The notes: generated from the letters alone by a model not told the origin. DNA of 64,000 nt from Notospermus geniculatus (GCA_002633025.1 NMRB01000381.1:265958-329957); one strand, 5' to 3'. Positions 47,631 to 59,461 are shown, numbered from the stretch's first letter. Numbers and translations: made by a program.

Positions 47631-47797
47631 AGCCAGGAATCCACCATTACTCAATCGCCGTTAGTGGACACGCTGGAGGTGATTTCCACCATTGGTGAAG
47701 ATGTGGTCAATTTCAGTGGGCAATCGGTCGGCCACCAGTATCAGTTCCGTGCGATCGTATTCAATCGCAGGTAGCAGGTTGCAACCAAAGCAAGTCG
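47631..47797. mobile_element. MITE family B, copy 3 (truncated, inverted)
   Basis: AGCCAGGAATCCACCATT followed by GTGATTTCCACCATTGG, GTCAATTTCAGT and GATCGTATTCAATCGCAGG matches the complement of the two complete copies. The far end is missing; it breaks off at CAAGTCG, where family A sequence begins. Confidence 0.8.
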
Positions 47798-47799
47798 TG

Positions 47800-47991
47800 G
47801 AGCTACCTGCTGAGCAAAAAGTCATTCGAGACTTTTTGCTCAGCAGATAGCTCGCGTGTGCGCGTAATTGCGGTGAGTTTTTTGCCTCGGAAAGCTCGCG
47901 TGTGCGCGTATTTTTCGGTGAGCTATCTGCTGAGCAAACGGTCTCGAATGACGTTTTGCTCAGCAGATAGCTCCAGTGTGCGGCAGGCTTT
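47800..47991. mobile_element. MITE family A, copy 3
   Basis: CTGCTGAGCAAAA, GCTCGCGTGTGCGCGTA (twice) and AAACGGTCTCGAATGACG match the element at 10244-10580. The right end, CCAGTGTGCGGCAGGC, is intact. The outer left end is missing where it abuts family B. Confidence 0.8.
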
Positions 47992-49110
47992 AAGCGTTCG
48001 GATTGTCCATATAGTTTGAAAGCGAAATACTGTTTCCAGTATATTTATATGATACAATGTACAGTCATGTGGTGGGCAAAGTAAATACATTAGGATGAGG
48101 CTGAGCGGCGTATATTTTGGAAAAAGAGGCAGACGGCGGTACAACCAACTGAATAACAATGACGGGATACATAATACTCCAGCGTTATACAAATTTGCAC
48201 GGCTGCTGTATGAATAATATTGCCCGTCATCGATATGGTGGTCAAATTTCTACTCCTACGGGACAAGCGATCTCGTTAGTATCTGGTCTCATTGCGGACT
48301 TTGCACGCCTGACAGCACAGATTCTCATTCATCACTGTCCCGGGTACCCACCGCAGGACAACACGGATGAAGGTTACAGTTTGACAAAGGCGAAAGAGCG
48401 ATCGCGTGATCTAGCGTCCAATGGGGTTTATGTTTCCAGAGTTGGAATGATAACTTGGAAGTTTTGTTGTGGAAAACACTGCTAATTAATTGTTCTGAAG
48501 TACATTTTGAGATGTTTTTAAAAAATATGTTGTATAACAGGATTAAATGCGACTTGCTATGTTTTACCTCTGGTTTCATGCTGAGTTTGCAAAGATACAC
48601 ATGTAATTACATAATAAGTCACAAATCTGATGACTTAATGGTGCACTTACTAGGTTTTTACGTCTGTCATTCCGAGGCTTTGGCGGACATTTTGCAAACA
48701 AAAACTGGGTATTATGATTAAAAAATGCCTACATGTAGCAAGTACAAATTTGGCCTTAACTCATTTTTTCCAAAAATGTGATTTACTAGGTATTTCCATT
48801 GGACGCTAGTGATGTGTGCATGGCTTTGCGAGAGAAGGCGCCAAGCACTGCCACCAAAATGCTCAACGTCCCCATTTAAAGTTTTTAGACTTTCCTTACA
48901 TTTTGAAAAAAAACATGGTTCAGTGTGACTGCTGGAGCTGTTTTAAAAAGTCCTAATGAATAACGATATTAGCAAGCTAACCAACCATGTTACCTATTTT
49001 CCGTAATCCGTATCTAAATTCAACCCGCCGGGGTTTGTTTATCCCAATCAAATTTAGTCTGTCTCCATCGAATGGATAATTTGATTTGACACTGCTAATC
49101 TAACTCATCG
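47992..49110. other. Intergenic, no gene seen
   Basis: Only short unsupported frames (48159-48485 plus, 48325-48600 minus). Confidence 0.5.
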
Positions 49111-49248
49111 ATGTCGTTGTCCTCCATCGCCGGCGACGAGGCCTCACCTTACCAGGCCAGCTTCCCGACACCTCATCTGTATTCGGGCGAGGATTCATCT
49201 CCCGGACCCTGGGAAACTGAATATATCACTCTATTGCAATCATGGTGA
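49111..49248 (+). CDS. Candidate short ORF or first coding exon (45 codons)
   Basis: The ATG at 49111 opens a 45-codon frame with coding-like third positions: MSLSSIAGDEASPYQASFPT, then HLYSGEDSSPGPWETEY. The Ser/Pro-rich, acidic composition is like the disordered start of a nuclear protein. A weak donor-like GTGAAT lies near the end (49245). An in-frame stop lies 15 bases upstream of the ATG. No family is recognised. Confidence 0.3.
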   Translation: MSLSSIAGDEASPYQASFPTPHLYSGEDSSPGPWETEYITLLQSW

Positions 49249-52200
49249 ATTCATTAGACCTTGTTTACAGCTGCTAGCTACATCCGAGTTGGGTTTGCGT
49301 CGCCGGGTACGCAATTTTAGCACCCCAAAAAGTGCCGTACCGGACGATTTTATCCGTCTGTGGTGAAATATTCATATACCTATTTCCGATGTCTACGAAG
49401 TTTACAACTGACGAGCACACCTGTATAATGCACACAGCCTAATGCATTTACCATTAGAAATGGCTCGGTGATCGGGCTCATAGTCCCACGAGGGAGTTGG
49501 AAGGAACGGTTCGGAAACTACATACCTAACACATCAAAGTGGCGAAGTTTTGGTTGTGGGCCGGTTGATCATGAAGTTGATCAGGGTTTGTGGAAACATC
49601 ACTAATTTACCACTGGTGTTGCGCCATACTCTGCTTGAATTTTATGTTTCGAGAACGAAAAACGAAGAAAATTGTTGAATAGATGGATTACATCGAAAAT
49701 TGAAGATTTGCCATTTCACGCAAGGTGTTTTTTTCGAAGAATTATTGCTGACGACAAAACTTGAGATTCCAGACATCCCAAGTTGCGCATGCCCAGGAAC
49801 ATAAATCGATGTTCTGACATGGTGCTGTCCAGGGTTGTATTTTGGTTTTTCTTCATCTAGATTACTTTATACTCAACTGGCAATTTATTCCGGGAAGCCT
49901 CGCTGGATCCTGGGATGATTAAATCAGTGCAGCTAAACTCAAAAATAACATCGTAGTTGATGATGTTATAGAGGATTTATTTGAGCTTCAAATAATCAAT
50001 GGTGAAAATCTTGTTTCTTGTTGATGATCGCCAAGCTGCCATGCTCTCGCATGTAAACAGTTTGAATTCAGATGAATTATAATCTGTTTCTTCTCAATCT
50101 CCTATCATGAACATTGACAAAATTCGTTCCATTTTTAAAGGTCTTTGTACACTTTTCCAACTTTACAGTTACAACACCATATTCGACAAATGTTGGAAGA
50201 ATATTGAACCATGAAAAGGCGAGAATGACTGAATCCGTGGTCTGGCTTTTCCCAAAGAGTAATATAGGCGACCAAACGTACAGCAACAACCAATGACTTC
50301 TAGAGTTCTGACTAGTCATGGCATCCTAATATAACCCAGAACCTGCTCTATTCACCGCAGGCAAACGCCATAAAGAAGCAATATTGGTCAAAAACACAAA
50401 ACGCATAAAACCGATGGCAACCTGCGCTATAGGGAATAAAACCGCCCACCAGTTGATGGAAGCGATATAAATGACGTTATTTTTCGCCAATACGCGACGG
50501 TTTTTGTTAGGAATAATCCTCGATCAACTAAATATCACCGTTGTTACAACATGTCAACCCCAGGCGTAAACGGTCTGCTATTTTTATTCCGAAACCTCCG
50601 TTCCCGACTTGCACCTGTGACGTCATTGTGCCGTGTGGGGAACCTCTCAGTTTCAATTGTTTGGTCTGATATTGTTGTTCCCGGAGGCGGTGGATTCCCG
50701 CGGGATACCCCTTCAGATTTGCATTCAGCAGGTGATTACTGTTCGATAACCCCGTATCCAATCCAACCTGTGTCATCGCAAATTCCGATGACGTTGCTGT
50801 CAATTTCCGGCCACTTGTCCGGTGCGTGTGCATAGGAGAGTCTGCGGTAAAATGCTTTGGGACACCCTGTAGAATGACACTTTAATATTCTATCGATTTA
50901 CTTGGTTCTATCCGTTTCTTTATAGATAACAAACGACATTGGTATCAGGCGCAGATATCGAGCGTTGATGTATCACCCAACGACTTGTCAACACCTTATC
51001 AAGCGAAAGAACATTTACCATTCCACAGAGCCGAGCGTTCCGCCTGCCAATCGCACCAGACTAACAGTTTTTACATACCCCTTGGGTAAACGCGCAGCAA
51101 AAGTACACTGAAAGAACTTAAAGTGACTCGCATCGAGATTTGAAGCAAAATCGATATTATTATCGACGAACATAAAATAGTGGCCCGAAAAGAATATTTG
51201 TCACGAATCTGTATTAATATGGTTCAGTAGAAGTTGTCGATAAAAGTGTGAGATATCCTTCGAAAGAGGAAGGTTGCTAAAAGTGAAGCGAATCTTGCGC
51301 TAAAAGTATAGTACATGTACTTAGAAATGCCACTGCTATAGACAAACAGAAAAACATCTTCTATGGTCTCACCGCAGATTGTTTTTAAAGGTCACCCATA
51401 ACCACGACGGGCGTCCATGTAAAAGAAGGTGAAATCTTGATGTATGTCACGTACCACATATTTCCTAATAATGACAAAAATTGCAATGGATTGATTTGCA
51501 TGTCATTCGTTTCGGAGCGAATGACATCGAAACGTATTTGACAAATTGGAAACATATTCAAGCAATTTTATACATCGGTCTGTCACGATTTCATAAAAAA
51601 TATTTTGGTACTATCGAAAAACAGTTTTTTCCTGCAGCTATACGAATTATTCTAACCCATGTGTGGCGGACGTAGAAGATTCAATTACAAAGGTTGCTTT
51701 TTGCGCGTTCCTGTCAAACGGTAAATCGCCCGGAAGTCGAGACGCCTCGTAACACATCCCATGAATGTCAATGAAATGTCAAGTAAAAACCGGGCACGTT
51801 CCTCTCCGGCTCAGTGCGTACAAGTACCAGTTTTATCTGGTGTAGTGCTTTATCAATGCGTCGCAAATTATTTCCCCGACACTTTGACATTTCGTCTTCT
51901 CATTGACCGTTCTTGATTAATCCATAGATTTTCTCTCTTTTCATGACAGGCACATTCTTGTCTGCGTCCGTAGACGTAAGAAAACGTTGACGATTTCACA
52001 TATCGCCTGAGTTTACTTACGAAGGGATTGTTCATTACCATTACTCCCACGCCTTAAGAATATTTCATTTTTACCCCTCAGACCAACTAGGGCTGGGGTG
52101 TTGTCATCATGCAGGACGCCAGTCTATCTGTCCACCAGTCGGTCGGTCCGTCTGTCTCTCCTTCCACAATTTGAAATCAGCAGCCGAAAGGACCGTGACA

Positions 52201-54455
52201 AGGACTAACAGACGTCCTTGAATCGCCCAAAGAGTTTTTGCTTTTTTTGCTCTGTGTGTTAGTAGTTGGTTTATTACTTACTCAATAATTGAGATGTTAA
52301 AATACATCCTACTTTATCCCACCTAATCATGTTATTTTAATTTCTCTTTGCAGAAAACCAAGGAGAGTTGACGCCCTGCGAGTCCATCACCTGTTGCACC
52401 ACGCATCAATTGCTTGTCAAGTCGACTTAAATTTCTCATCACTGTTGCCCAAAATGACCGCATGATTGCCCAGGACAACTCCGAAGTGACCACTATCACT
52501 GCCTCGGTGACAGTTCGATATACAACACGAATCGACTTGACACAACACGCGTCGGCAAAAACCTCCGTCCTATTGTGATCACATTTTCCAAGCTGCTTCC
52601 CGTTGCCGACGGCAATTCTGAATGTCACTGGCTTTGACGAGATTTCTTTCGCAAGCCGACCAGAGGCCTGTGGAACAGTATTTGACATGGTACGCATCGT
52701 GGGCACGAAATCCTAATACCCCGCGGCCTGTCTGGAGACTTGTCAGATGTGACAGCTCTACGACGAGGAGGAATAATTTGATGTGTTGCTCATTGATCCG
52801 TATGGCTGTGATGGCATCACAATCCGATGTCTAATCGCTTCCAAAGGCCAGTGTTTCGCTGCTAGGATGCAAGTGGCGCAGAGATACCAATATTCTAACT
52901 GATTACCAACGGCAGGGTGAATCGACTTTGTCATTCCCTTTGCCTTCAGTCTATAGCTCTCGGGGGACACACGTGAAAAGCCACCGGGAGTAACCCGAAA
53001 TCGAATTGTACGAAAAGTCGAAGCTGATCTGCTCGTCACACGTCAAAGCTCGTTCGTCAAAGGTAGGCTCGTGGTATTAACCCGAGATCACAGCGATCGG
53101 AATCTGTCTCAGAGACTGGCTAAGAACAAATCCTTATTGATGTTATCAAGGTGACAGGCGCGTGGGAGGCTCTTACCGTGTGTTCCAGACATGATTGTAT
53201 CTAGGAAGGTATTTCAGTCTTTGAGGTAAAAACGTGTGAAATTTGGCTGCTCATATCGTGTTGCCCGATTGGTGATTGATAAAACACTGCGCAATAAAAA
53301 CATTGCTGCTTCGATGAATGGAATTTACGACGCTAGTCAAGCGAGCGGGCAAATTTAACCACCCGCTGTATTCGTATCGACAAGTTGTGAAAAATTGCTG
53401 ACGTCAGCATATTCGTACTTGTACCAGCATACGCCGGAAGTGAAAGCATTGGTATCGTGTTCTACTTCTGTTTCCTAGAGAACAGAATCGCTGGACGCCT
53501 CTGCAACTACTCCCAACAGGGGCTTCCGAGTGTGTCCGTTCATTTCACTTGAAAGCGTTCATTTCCGCGAAGCTCCTCTGAGGAGTTATTAGTACACTGT
53601 TGCTGGTGTTGACAAAGAATTAATGGACAACAACAACTCTTTGATTCTAACAGTAGAGAAAGTGTTCTTGGTAAGGAAGTCGGGTCCATTATGACCAACC
53701 CTATTAACATCAGTATCGACGATATGTTCATGTACCTACAACAGCAATATTAACCTGCGCCACTACTACACGTATCTCCGCCGACAATTATTGACAAATA
53801 CATTTCTACCAATTAGTTCCCCCGCACTGGATAACCGAGGGATTGCGTTTGTCCCTTGGAATTTGGTTTGTATTAGATAAAGCGTTATCATTGTGACTAA
53901 TAAGAAAAATATTGCTTTAAGGGTCAATTAATTGCAAGGCAGATAAGACACTTTATGACTGCACTGTGCTTTAGACATCGATTCGTATCCAGTTTGTGAT
54001 TTTACGAGTTTTTTTTCTAGATTTGTAACAATTGATATTATTCTACAGTCGATTGTGAACCCGGTGAAGATTCGAGATATCTCGACGCAACATGTTTTGC
54101 CTGACATAATTCCCAAGACTCGTCGTTCTACTGTCCACATTTTGTTGACACATCTGAGACGAGTTTGCTTCAGGTGTCTGCTTCTCTGATTAAATCACCT
54201 GCAGTTTCGTTGTCGCATTTGAATTAAGGCACGTATTCAGAGGAATTTCCACAACGGAGAAAAAGTGAGACCGTACATGTACAAGTATTTACTGAGAATA
54301 TAAATTAGCGTTACTGTAGATTCATGGAAGTAAATTATCCTGGGCGCAAAAAGGGAGAGGCATTCGAGGACAGTGCATACAAATTGGACATGATTGCTTG
54401 TGAATACCCCAGTCGTGTCTCGAGTGTGGTTACCTAGGGTAGTTGACCGAACCAC
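49249..54455. other. Gene-poor stretch upstream of the Ras-like gene
   Basis: The frames at 50528-50835 and 52332-52706 show no domains. A good-looking acceptor, TTTCTCTTTGCAG, lies at about 52343-52355 but leads into stops within about 40 codons in all frames. Bases 52171-52201 recur with one mismatch at 54483-54513. Confidence 0.45.
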
Positions 54456-54470
54456 TTGTTTGTCAGCGGT

Positions 54471-54638
54471 AAGTACGCTAGATTGAAATCAGCAGCCGAA
54501 AGGACCGCGACAAATAACTTAATTAATCGCCTTGGTCGTGTACAGGGAAGCATAGACTCTCTCTACCGCATTGGTAATCCTCGCTTCAGCTATTACTGGA
54601 ACCGAAGGCTTATTTACCAAAGACTTCAACATTTGTTT
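54471..54638 (+). other. Possible 5' UTR intron of the Ras-like gene
   Basis: A consensus donor, CGGTAAGTACG, at about 54470 and an acceptor, TTTGTTTAG, ending near 54638 could remove a leader intron before the ATG at 54715. The 31-base repeat 54483-54513 would lie in this intron. Only the splice-like signals support it. Confidence 0.25.
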
Positions 54639-54714
54639 AGTGTTTATCGAATTACTCGCCGGGTTCGTGGTGAATTTGTCTCAACTGCGTCGTGGGGTTT
54701 GGTACACCGTCGGA

Positions 54715-55446
54715 ATGGATCAACAAGGCGAGGAGCAGAGATACCGACTGGTGTTCCTAGGCTCTGGCGGAACTGGCAAGAGTTCTCTCATCCTTCGATT
54801 TCTCAACGGAACCTTTTCAGACAAATACAAACAAACAGTAGAAGATCTGTACTGTCGTCAATATGACTATAATGGTATGGTTATCAAAGTTGACATTCTA
54901 GACACCGCTGGCGATTTTTCATTCCCGGCGATGCGACGTCTGTCTATTTCAACAGCCAGCGCGTTTGTCTTAGTGTTTTCAATGGACTCTAGTGTCTCTT
55001 TTAACGAGGTCCAACAACTCCGTGAGCAGATTAAGGAACAGAGAACCGCATATCAAGACATTCCTTGTGTCATAGTAGCAAATAAAACAGACTTAGAAGA
55101 AAACCATCGCGAGGTTTCCTCCGATGATATCTTAGACTGGTTAGATCGGGAGGACCTGCAGGATAATTTCGTCGAAGCGTCAGCAAAATACAATGACGGG
55201 GTAATCGAAGCGTTTCAGAACTTATGGGACCAAGCAAAAATGAACCTATTACCGGACATTAAGCCACCAGTCGTTCGAAAGAGGCGCGTTAGCGCTTTTG
55301 CCATCCTTGGACAGTTACCCGGGACCGAGAAATTCAAAGATGAAAACTCCCGACTCGCCCGAAGCAAAAGTTTGATGCGACGCGGAAGCAAGTCCAAGGT
55401 CAAGACCGGAAGTGAGATGGAACGCCTCGATTGTGTCATTTCTTGA
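54715..55446 (+). CDS. Ras-family small GTPase, RASD/Ras-dva type, single exon
   Basis: This encodes a 243-residue GTPase. The P-loop GSGGTGKS is at residues 16-23, the effector-loop Thr at 41, DTAG at 63-66, NKTD at 123-126 and EASAK at 154-158. FPAMRRLSI right after the DTAG box is the signature of the RASD (Dexras/Rhes) and Ras-dva group rather than classical Ras. The residue equivalent to Ras Gln61 is Asp67, so GTP hydrolysis is probably altered, as in other members of the group that lack this Gln. A basic tail (RSKSLMRRGSKSKVK) and CVIS at 240-243 predict farnesylation and membrane binding. The open frame extends upstream to 54571, but the ATG at 54715 lies just before the domain and gives the usual length. 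Likely role: membrane signalling. RASD and Ras-dva cannot be separated by eye. Confidence 0.88.
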   Translation: MDQQGEEQRYRLVFLGSGGTGKSSLILRFLNGTFSDKYKQTVEDLYCRQYDYNGMVIKVDILDTAGDFSFPAMRRLSISTASAFVLVFSMDSSVSFNEVQQLREQIKEQRTAYQDIPCVIVANKTDLEENHREVSSDDILDWLDREDLQDNFVEASAKYNDGVIEAFQNLWDQAKMNLLPDIKPPVVRKRRVSAFAILGQLPGTEKFKDENSRLARSKSLMRRGSKSKVKTGSEMERLDCVIS

Positions 55447-57953
55447 TTGCATTACGTCATTTCCGTTAATGGCTGATATTTGGGCTTGGACAAAAATGGG
55501 CTTGGAAAGTGTACAGAAACAGGTTCGTCGGAACAGATGGCTTGTTATTTCTTTAACACACCATAAAGGCTCACACTGATGAAGTTGGGACGGTGATCTG
55601 CTAGCATACGCTTGTAGCCGGCCTACCATAGATACGTTTGCATTAGGCTGGGTGCCGCCAACACGCCTAGTAGCGTATTACGGCGGGTGACCGCGTCCGA
55701 AGTATAAATCCGCCTTTTAGAAAGCTGTGACGCTCAAGTTGTCAGTACGTAGTGTCGTCAGGAGGGTGATCTCTTTGACTTGTTGTAGGCCCTAGTCTCT
55801 AATGTTTCAACACATCTTTGGTAACATTGGAAGTGACAATGGCCAAACTTTGAAGAGAACTGGTGCAACGATCCACTTGTTTGAAAGACGGATGTATGAA
55901 GGCCATTACCGTCGAGATCATCTTGGCCTTTTGGCCTACTCTACCTTCTTCAGGTCGGCGCGGCGCATTCTCGGCCAAGATCGTGCAATCTCGTCCCAGG
56001 GCACTACAACTTCATCTTTGTGCTCCTTTAATTGTTATATTCACACTTTACAGCTTGGTTTGTGATCTATTTGTATATGCAGACTGCTATCACGTTTTAG
56101 AGCAATAGCACACCTTATATAGGCTATGCATAAGCAATATCAATCATTAGTTTTCAATCTACTTCAATCTATTTGGGGATACTGTCACCAGACCCGGTGA
56201 CAATGCCACGAGTACTCATTTATTTTCACTTCATTTTTCTTCATTTCACTTGTACATAATACTTTTCTAGCACGTGTCACACTTTTTCTCTTTCTAATAC
56301 AGTGGTGCAGAGGAGTCGGCAATGAACGCCTCTAGCCTAAAGCTAGCGATTACATAGAGGTACACGGTATACGGTTAACAAAGGCTTCACAAAGGTTCGC
56401 GAACATGAACCTGTCTGTATGCCGTATATCGCTATGTATAATCTGCTGAAATGCTGCCATCTTTACGTTGTTTGTATCGTAGACCAACTACGCCCAGACC
56501 GCTGCTCTAAGCCGGGCACATTGTATCATAATTCAACTAAACGGTTGTGGTGTATCTGTAAATATTGTATTCAGCATAGACCAGTTATTTCCACTTATGA
56601 TGAAAACTATTGTACAAAAATCTTCTATTGCAAAAACTGTCCACGTCACTATCTGTATGAATCCTGTAATTGTATTAAAATAGATATCAACTATTCCTGT
56701 AAAATACTTTATAAATTAAGAATAAATTCAATATAATCGAGTCAAAATGACCTTGGCTTAGATGTGTTCACTTTTCGGCGTCCAAATGAAAATGATGACG
56801 TCACTTTCCAGGTTTGAAGCTTGCGCGATGTGCAACATCGTGACGGATAGGCCACCGAACGCTCAGTTCAGCAGGCCGAGGTCGAAGCTGGGCGCTGACG
56901 ATTTTACGAGTCTGCACTGCTTGTAGGTAGAGTATCAACCAGTAGGCCCGCAGCAAGAAATGCAACCAATGAACGGATGGCTTTTCCGATCACTGATTTC
57001 CCGGTATGGCGGCGGAAGCTGCGCCGAGCCATTTTGAAATGCACATGCCGATGGGGCAGATGTCAGCGAATCAGTGCCTTCCCTTGGGATGGGCATTATG
57101 CGCATCAACTGCTAGTACTTACAGACGCAGTTTCGTACCTGGTGTGGCAATGCAAAATTCGGTCACGTGACGCAAGCTTATAGCTGGGCCTCCCGACGTT
57201 ACATAATTTATTGTAAGAACGATAAAAACGACGATCTCTCCAATTTTTGACAAGACATACATCTATGATCGGGGCTGAATGCTGATTTACTTCAAATTAA
57301 TCACTTAACCTTCGGGGACATTGATTTCTTAATCCCTAAATGTCTTGATGACACAAAGGTCATCCAGGGACGAGAGATAAAGGATGAGACTGGAATCTAA
57401 GTGAGGAGAGCGGATTACCAGGCCGTCGCAGCTAATAACAAAAACTCAATTAATCCCGCAGTTGAACTTCGTTTGACTCGACGCAGGGGCCCTAATGGAT
57501 GCAAGAAGTGTTTCCAGTTGACAAGCAACTGTCTCCTACAGGCTTATCTTCTCATACTTCACCTCGGGTCCCGCTCTAGCGTGTGCTTCACTGAACGAGC
57601 GGCAAGGGTCAAGTTAAGTTCAATGGAAATTAGACAGGATATTAGTTGTTGTTGTCGTTGTAATATTCATCTTGGAAGATGATATGAGATCGTTTCCAAT
57701 CTGACAGTTTCTCATCTTGTATCTGATCAGATACGTGACTGATTATAATTCAAATCATGCCCGAGGACTTGCATGGAGCGATGTTCTTAGAATTAATCTC
57801 AAATGCAGAATGAAACTGCGTATCATGTCGCGCATATCTTAAAAGGAGATAGGTCTACACAACTATACGTGTAGGCCTACACAACTGTTGCGCTTATCAA
57901 CCATGCAATGTTCCATGTGAGTGCTTTTTCAGATCTCCAGGCAACGTATAATA
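55447..57953. other. 3' flank of the Ras-like gene
   Basis: The first clear AATAAA is at 56721-56726, about 1.3 kb past the stop, so the 3' UTR may be long. Frames at 55802-56065 and 56419-56736 lie in this zone and are probably not genes. A family D relic lies at 56351-56441. Confidence 0.45.
56351..56441. mobile_element. Diverged MITE family D, copy 1
   Basis: TTACATAGAGGTACACGGTA at the left and GCCGTATATCGCTATGTA at the right resemble the complete copies at 60639 and 61823, with GTTAACAAAGGCTTCAC inside. It is shorter (about 90 bases) and decayed. Confidence 0.6.
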
Positions 57954-58173
57954 GGGAGTTTTCGCAAAGCCCCCGAAACGCCAACGCGAACGCCAATCCC
58001 ATTGTTCGATGCCACGAAGAGAGCAGCGAACAATAGGATAGACGTTCGCCACAAACGTTTCGGGGGCTTTGCGAAAACTAGAGTTTTCAAAGCCGCCGGG
58101 ACGCCAAAGCGAATGTCTATCCTTTTGTTCGGTCCCTTCGTGGCATCGAACAATGGGTTTTGCGAAAACTCAG
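57954..58173. mobile_element. Composite MITE family E (two half-elements)
   Basis: GGGAGTTTTCGCAAAGCCCC starts the block, its inverted copy appears near 58055-58079, then a second, more diverged half (GTTTTCAAAGCCGCCGGGAC) runs to an inverted end, GCGAAAACT, at about 58170. GTTCGATGCCACGAAG and its complement occur inside. It appears to be one element inserted into or recombined with another. Confidence 0.7.
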
Positions 58174-58317
58174 TAGCGAGTTCGCAAATCCTTTTTCAGG
58201 TTGAGAGTGAACAATAGGTTTCCCGTAAAATGAACAATACATAGTTTACGCGCTCGATAAATTTACGAGAGCTTTGGGAATAAACGTGCCTGGGGATCGT
58301 CCGTCGAGGTCCAGCTT

Positions 58318-58468
58318 AAAGGTAGATTCATACTTTGCGTTTTGCGCTTTGCGCTTGTACTTTTCCTATGTGAGTGCGTGGTAGAAAAAGTAATTTGTTG
58401 GTACCACACATAAACATAGGGAACGGACAAGCGCAAAGCGCAAGACGGAGAAGTATGAATTGGCCTTT
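58318..58468. mobile_element. 151-bp MITE
   Basis: AAAGG, ATTCATACTT and TTGCGCTTTGCGCTTGT at the left are mirrored at the right by ACAAGCGCAAAGCGCAA, AAGTATGAAT and CCTTT. TA steps flank both ends. Arms are about 50 bases. Confidence 0.8.
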
Positions 58469-58598
58469 ATGGGTGGTGTATCGGACTCGAGCAGTAGAGC
58501 ATCACATTCCACTCGTAACCGAGAAAACCCATCTATTATTACACTTTAGGATGCAGTCCGACCGGAGCATGCAATCACGATATGAATTCATATCACAT

Positions 58599-59122
58599 TC
58601 ACTGTGGGCTACCCGTCGAGGGTTATTAGAATTACCCTCGACGTATGGCCGCCACTTTCCCAATCGATTCGCGAGGATTTTTGCTCACTGTGACCAGTAG
58701 AGTGTAATTCACGGCTTCATTTTCAGAAGGTTTGTAGAGAAAATTGTCACACACACGTCTGTACTTGTCTTTTCTCTGCAAATTGCGTATGAGCCGCGTA
58801 GTTTGCCTTTGAAAACATCGATGAAGTCGAGGGTTTTTCACACGGGCGAATCACCCTCTTTGCAGAAAATGTGGCGGGTGAAAAACCCTCGACTTCATCG
58901 ATGTTTTCAAGGGCAAATTACGCGGCTCATAGGCAATTTTCAGGGAAAAGACAAGTACAGACATGTGTGTGACAATTTTCTCTACATACCTGCTGAAAAA
59001 ATGAAGCCGTGAATTACACTCTACTTGTCACAGTGAGCAAAAATCCTCGCGAATCGATTGGGAAAATGGCGGCCATACGTCGAGGGTAATTCTAATAACC
59101 CTCGACGGGTAGCCCACAGTGA
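58599..59122. mobile_element. 524-bp foldback palindrome
   Basis: Two arms of about 243 bases are near-perfect inverted copies around a spacer of about 36 bases. The outer ends start TCACTGTGGGCTACCCGTCG. Each arm holds a smaller hairpin (GTCGAGGGTTATTAG then CCCTCGAC) near its outer end. The right end stops at the single N at 59123. There is no coding frame shared by the arms. It looks like a foldback transposon. Confidence 0.9.
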
Positions 59123-59123
59123 N

Positions 59124-59461
59124 CCCGCTAGGAGGTTATCCGAACTTTCCACGAAACCTTTTGAGGCAATCATTAATAAATGAGTGGATCATGTCAATTT
59201 ATAGACCAAGGTCCACTTAATACAGCACTTGTAGGAGGTGCCTGATACCCTTGCACCACTTGTTACCGGTACTCGCACCAGTTGAGAGACTTGCACCAAG
59301 TCTGGCCACATAAACGGTGAATGTGACCTGGTACAGCTGATCCAAAACCTGTCTTCTCTTTGGGGATATCAGCTTCTCAGAGAGAGCCCTTCAGCCCCCG
59401 TTGCCCACTTGAGATTTTTTAGTGCTAAAAAATTATAAAATTATAAATGAGGCTCATAAAT
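59124..59461. other. Intergenic, no gene seen
   Basis: AAAATTATAAAATTATAAAT lies near the right edge at 59428. Nothing else found. Confidence 0.5.

Noticed and set aside
52332-52706. 124-codon minus-strand frame and a good-looking acceptor on the plus strand at 52343-52355
   Set aside because: The acceptor leads into stops in every frame within about 40 codons, and the minus frame has no recognisable features.
56419-56736. Cys-rich 105-codon plus-strand frame
   Set aside because: It lies in the AT-rich 3' flank of the Ras-like gene; Cys, Tyr and Ile enrichment follows the TGT/TAT/ATA-rich base composition.
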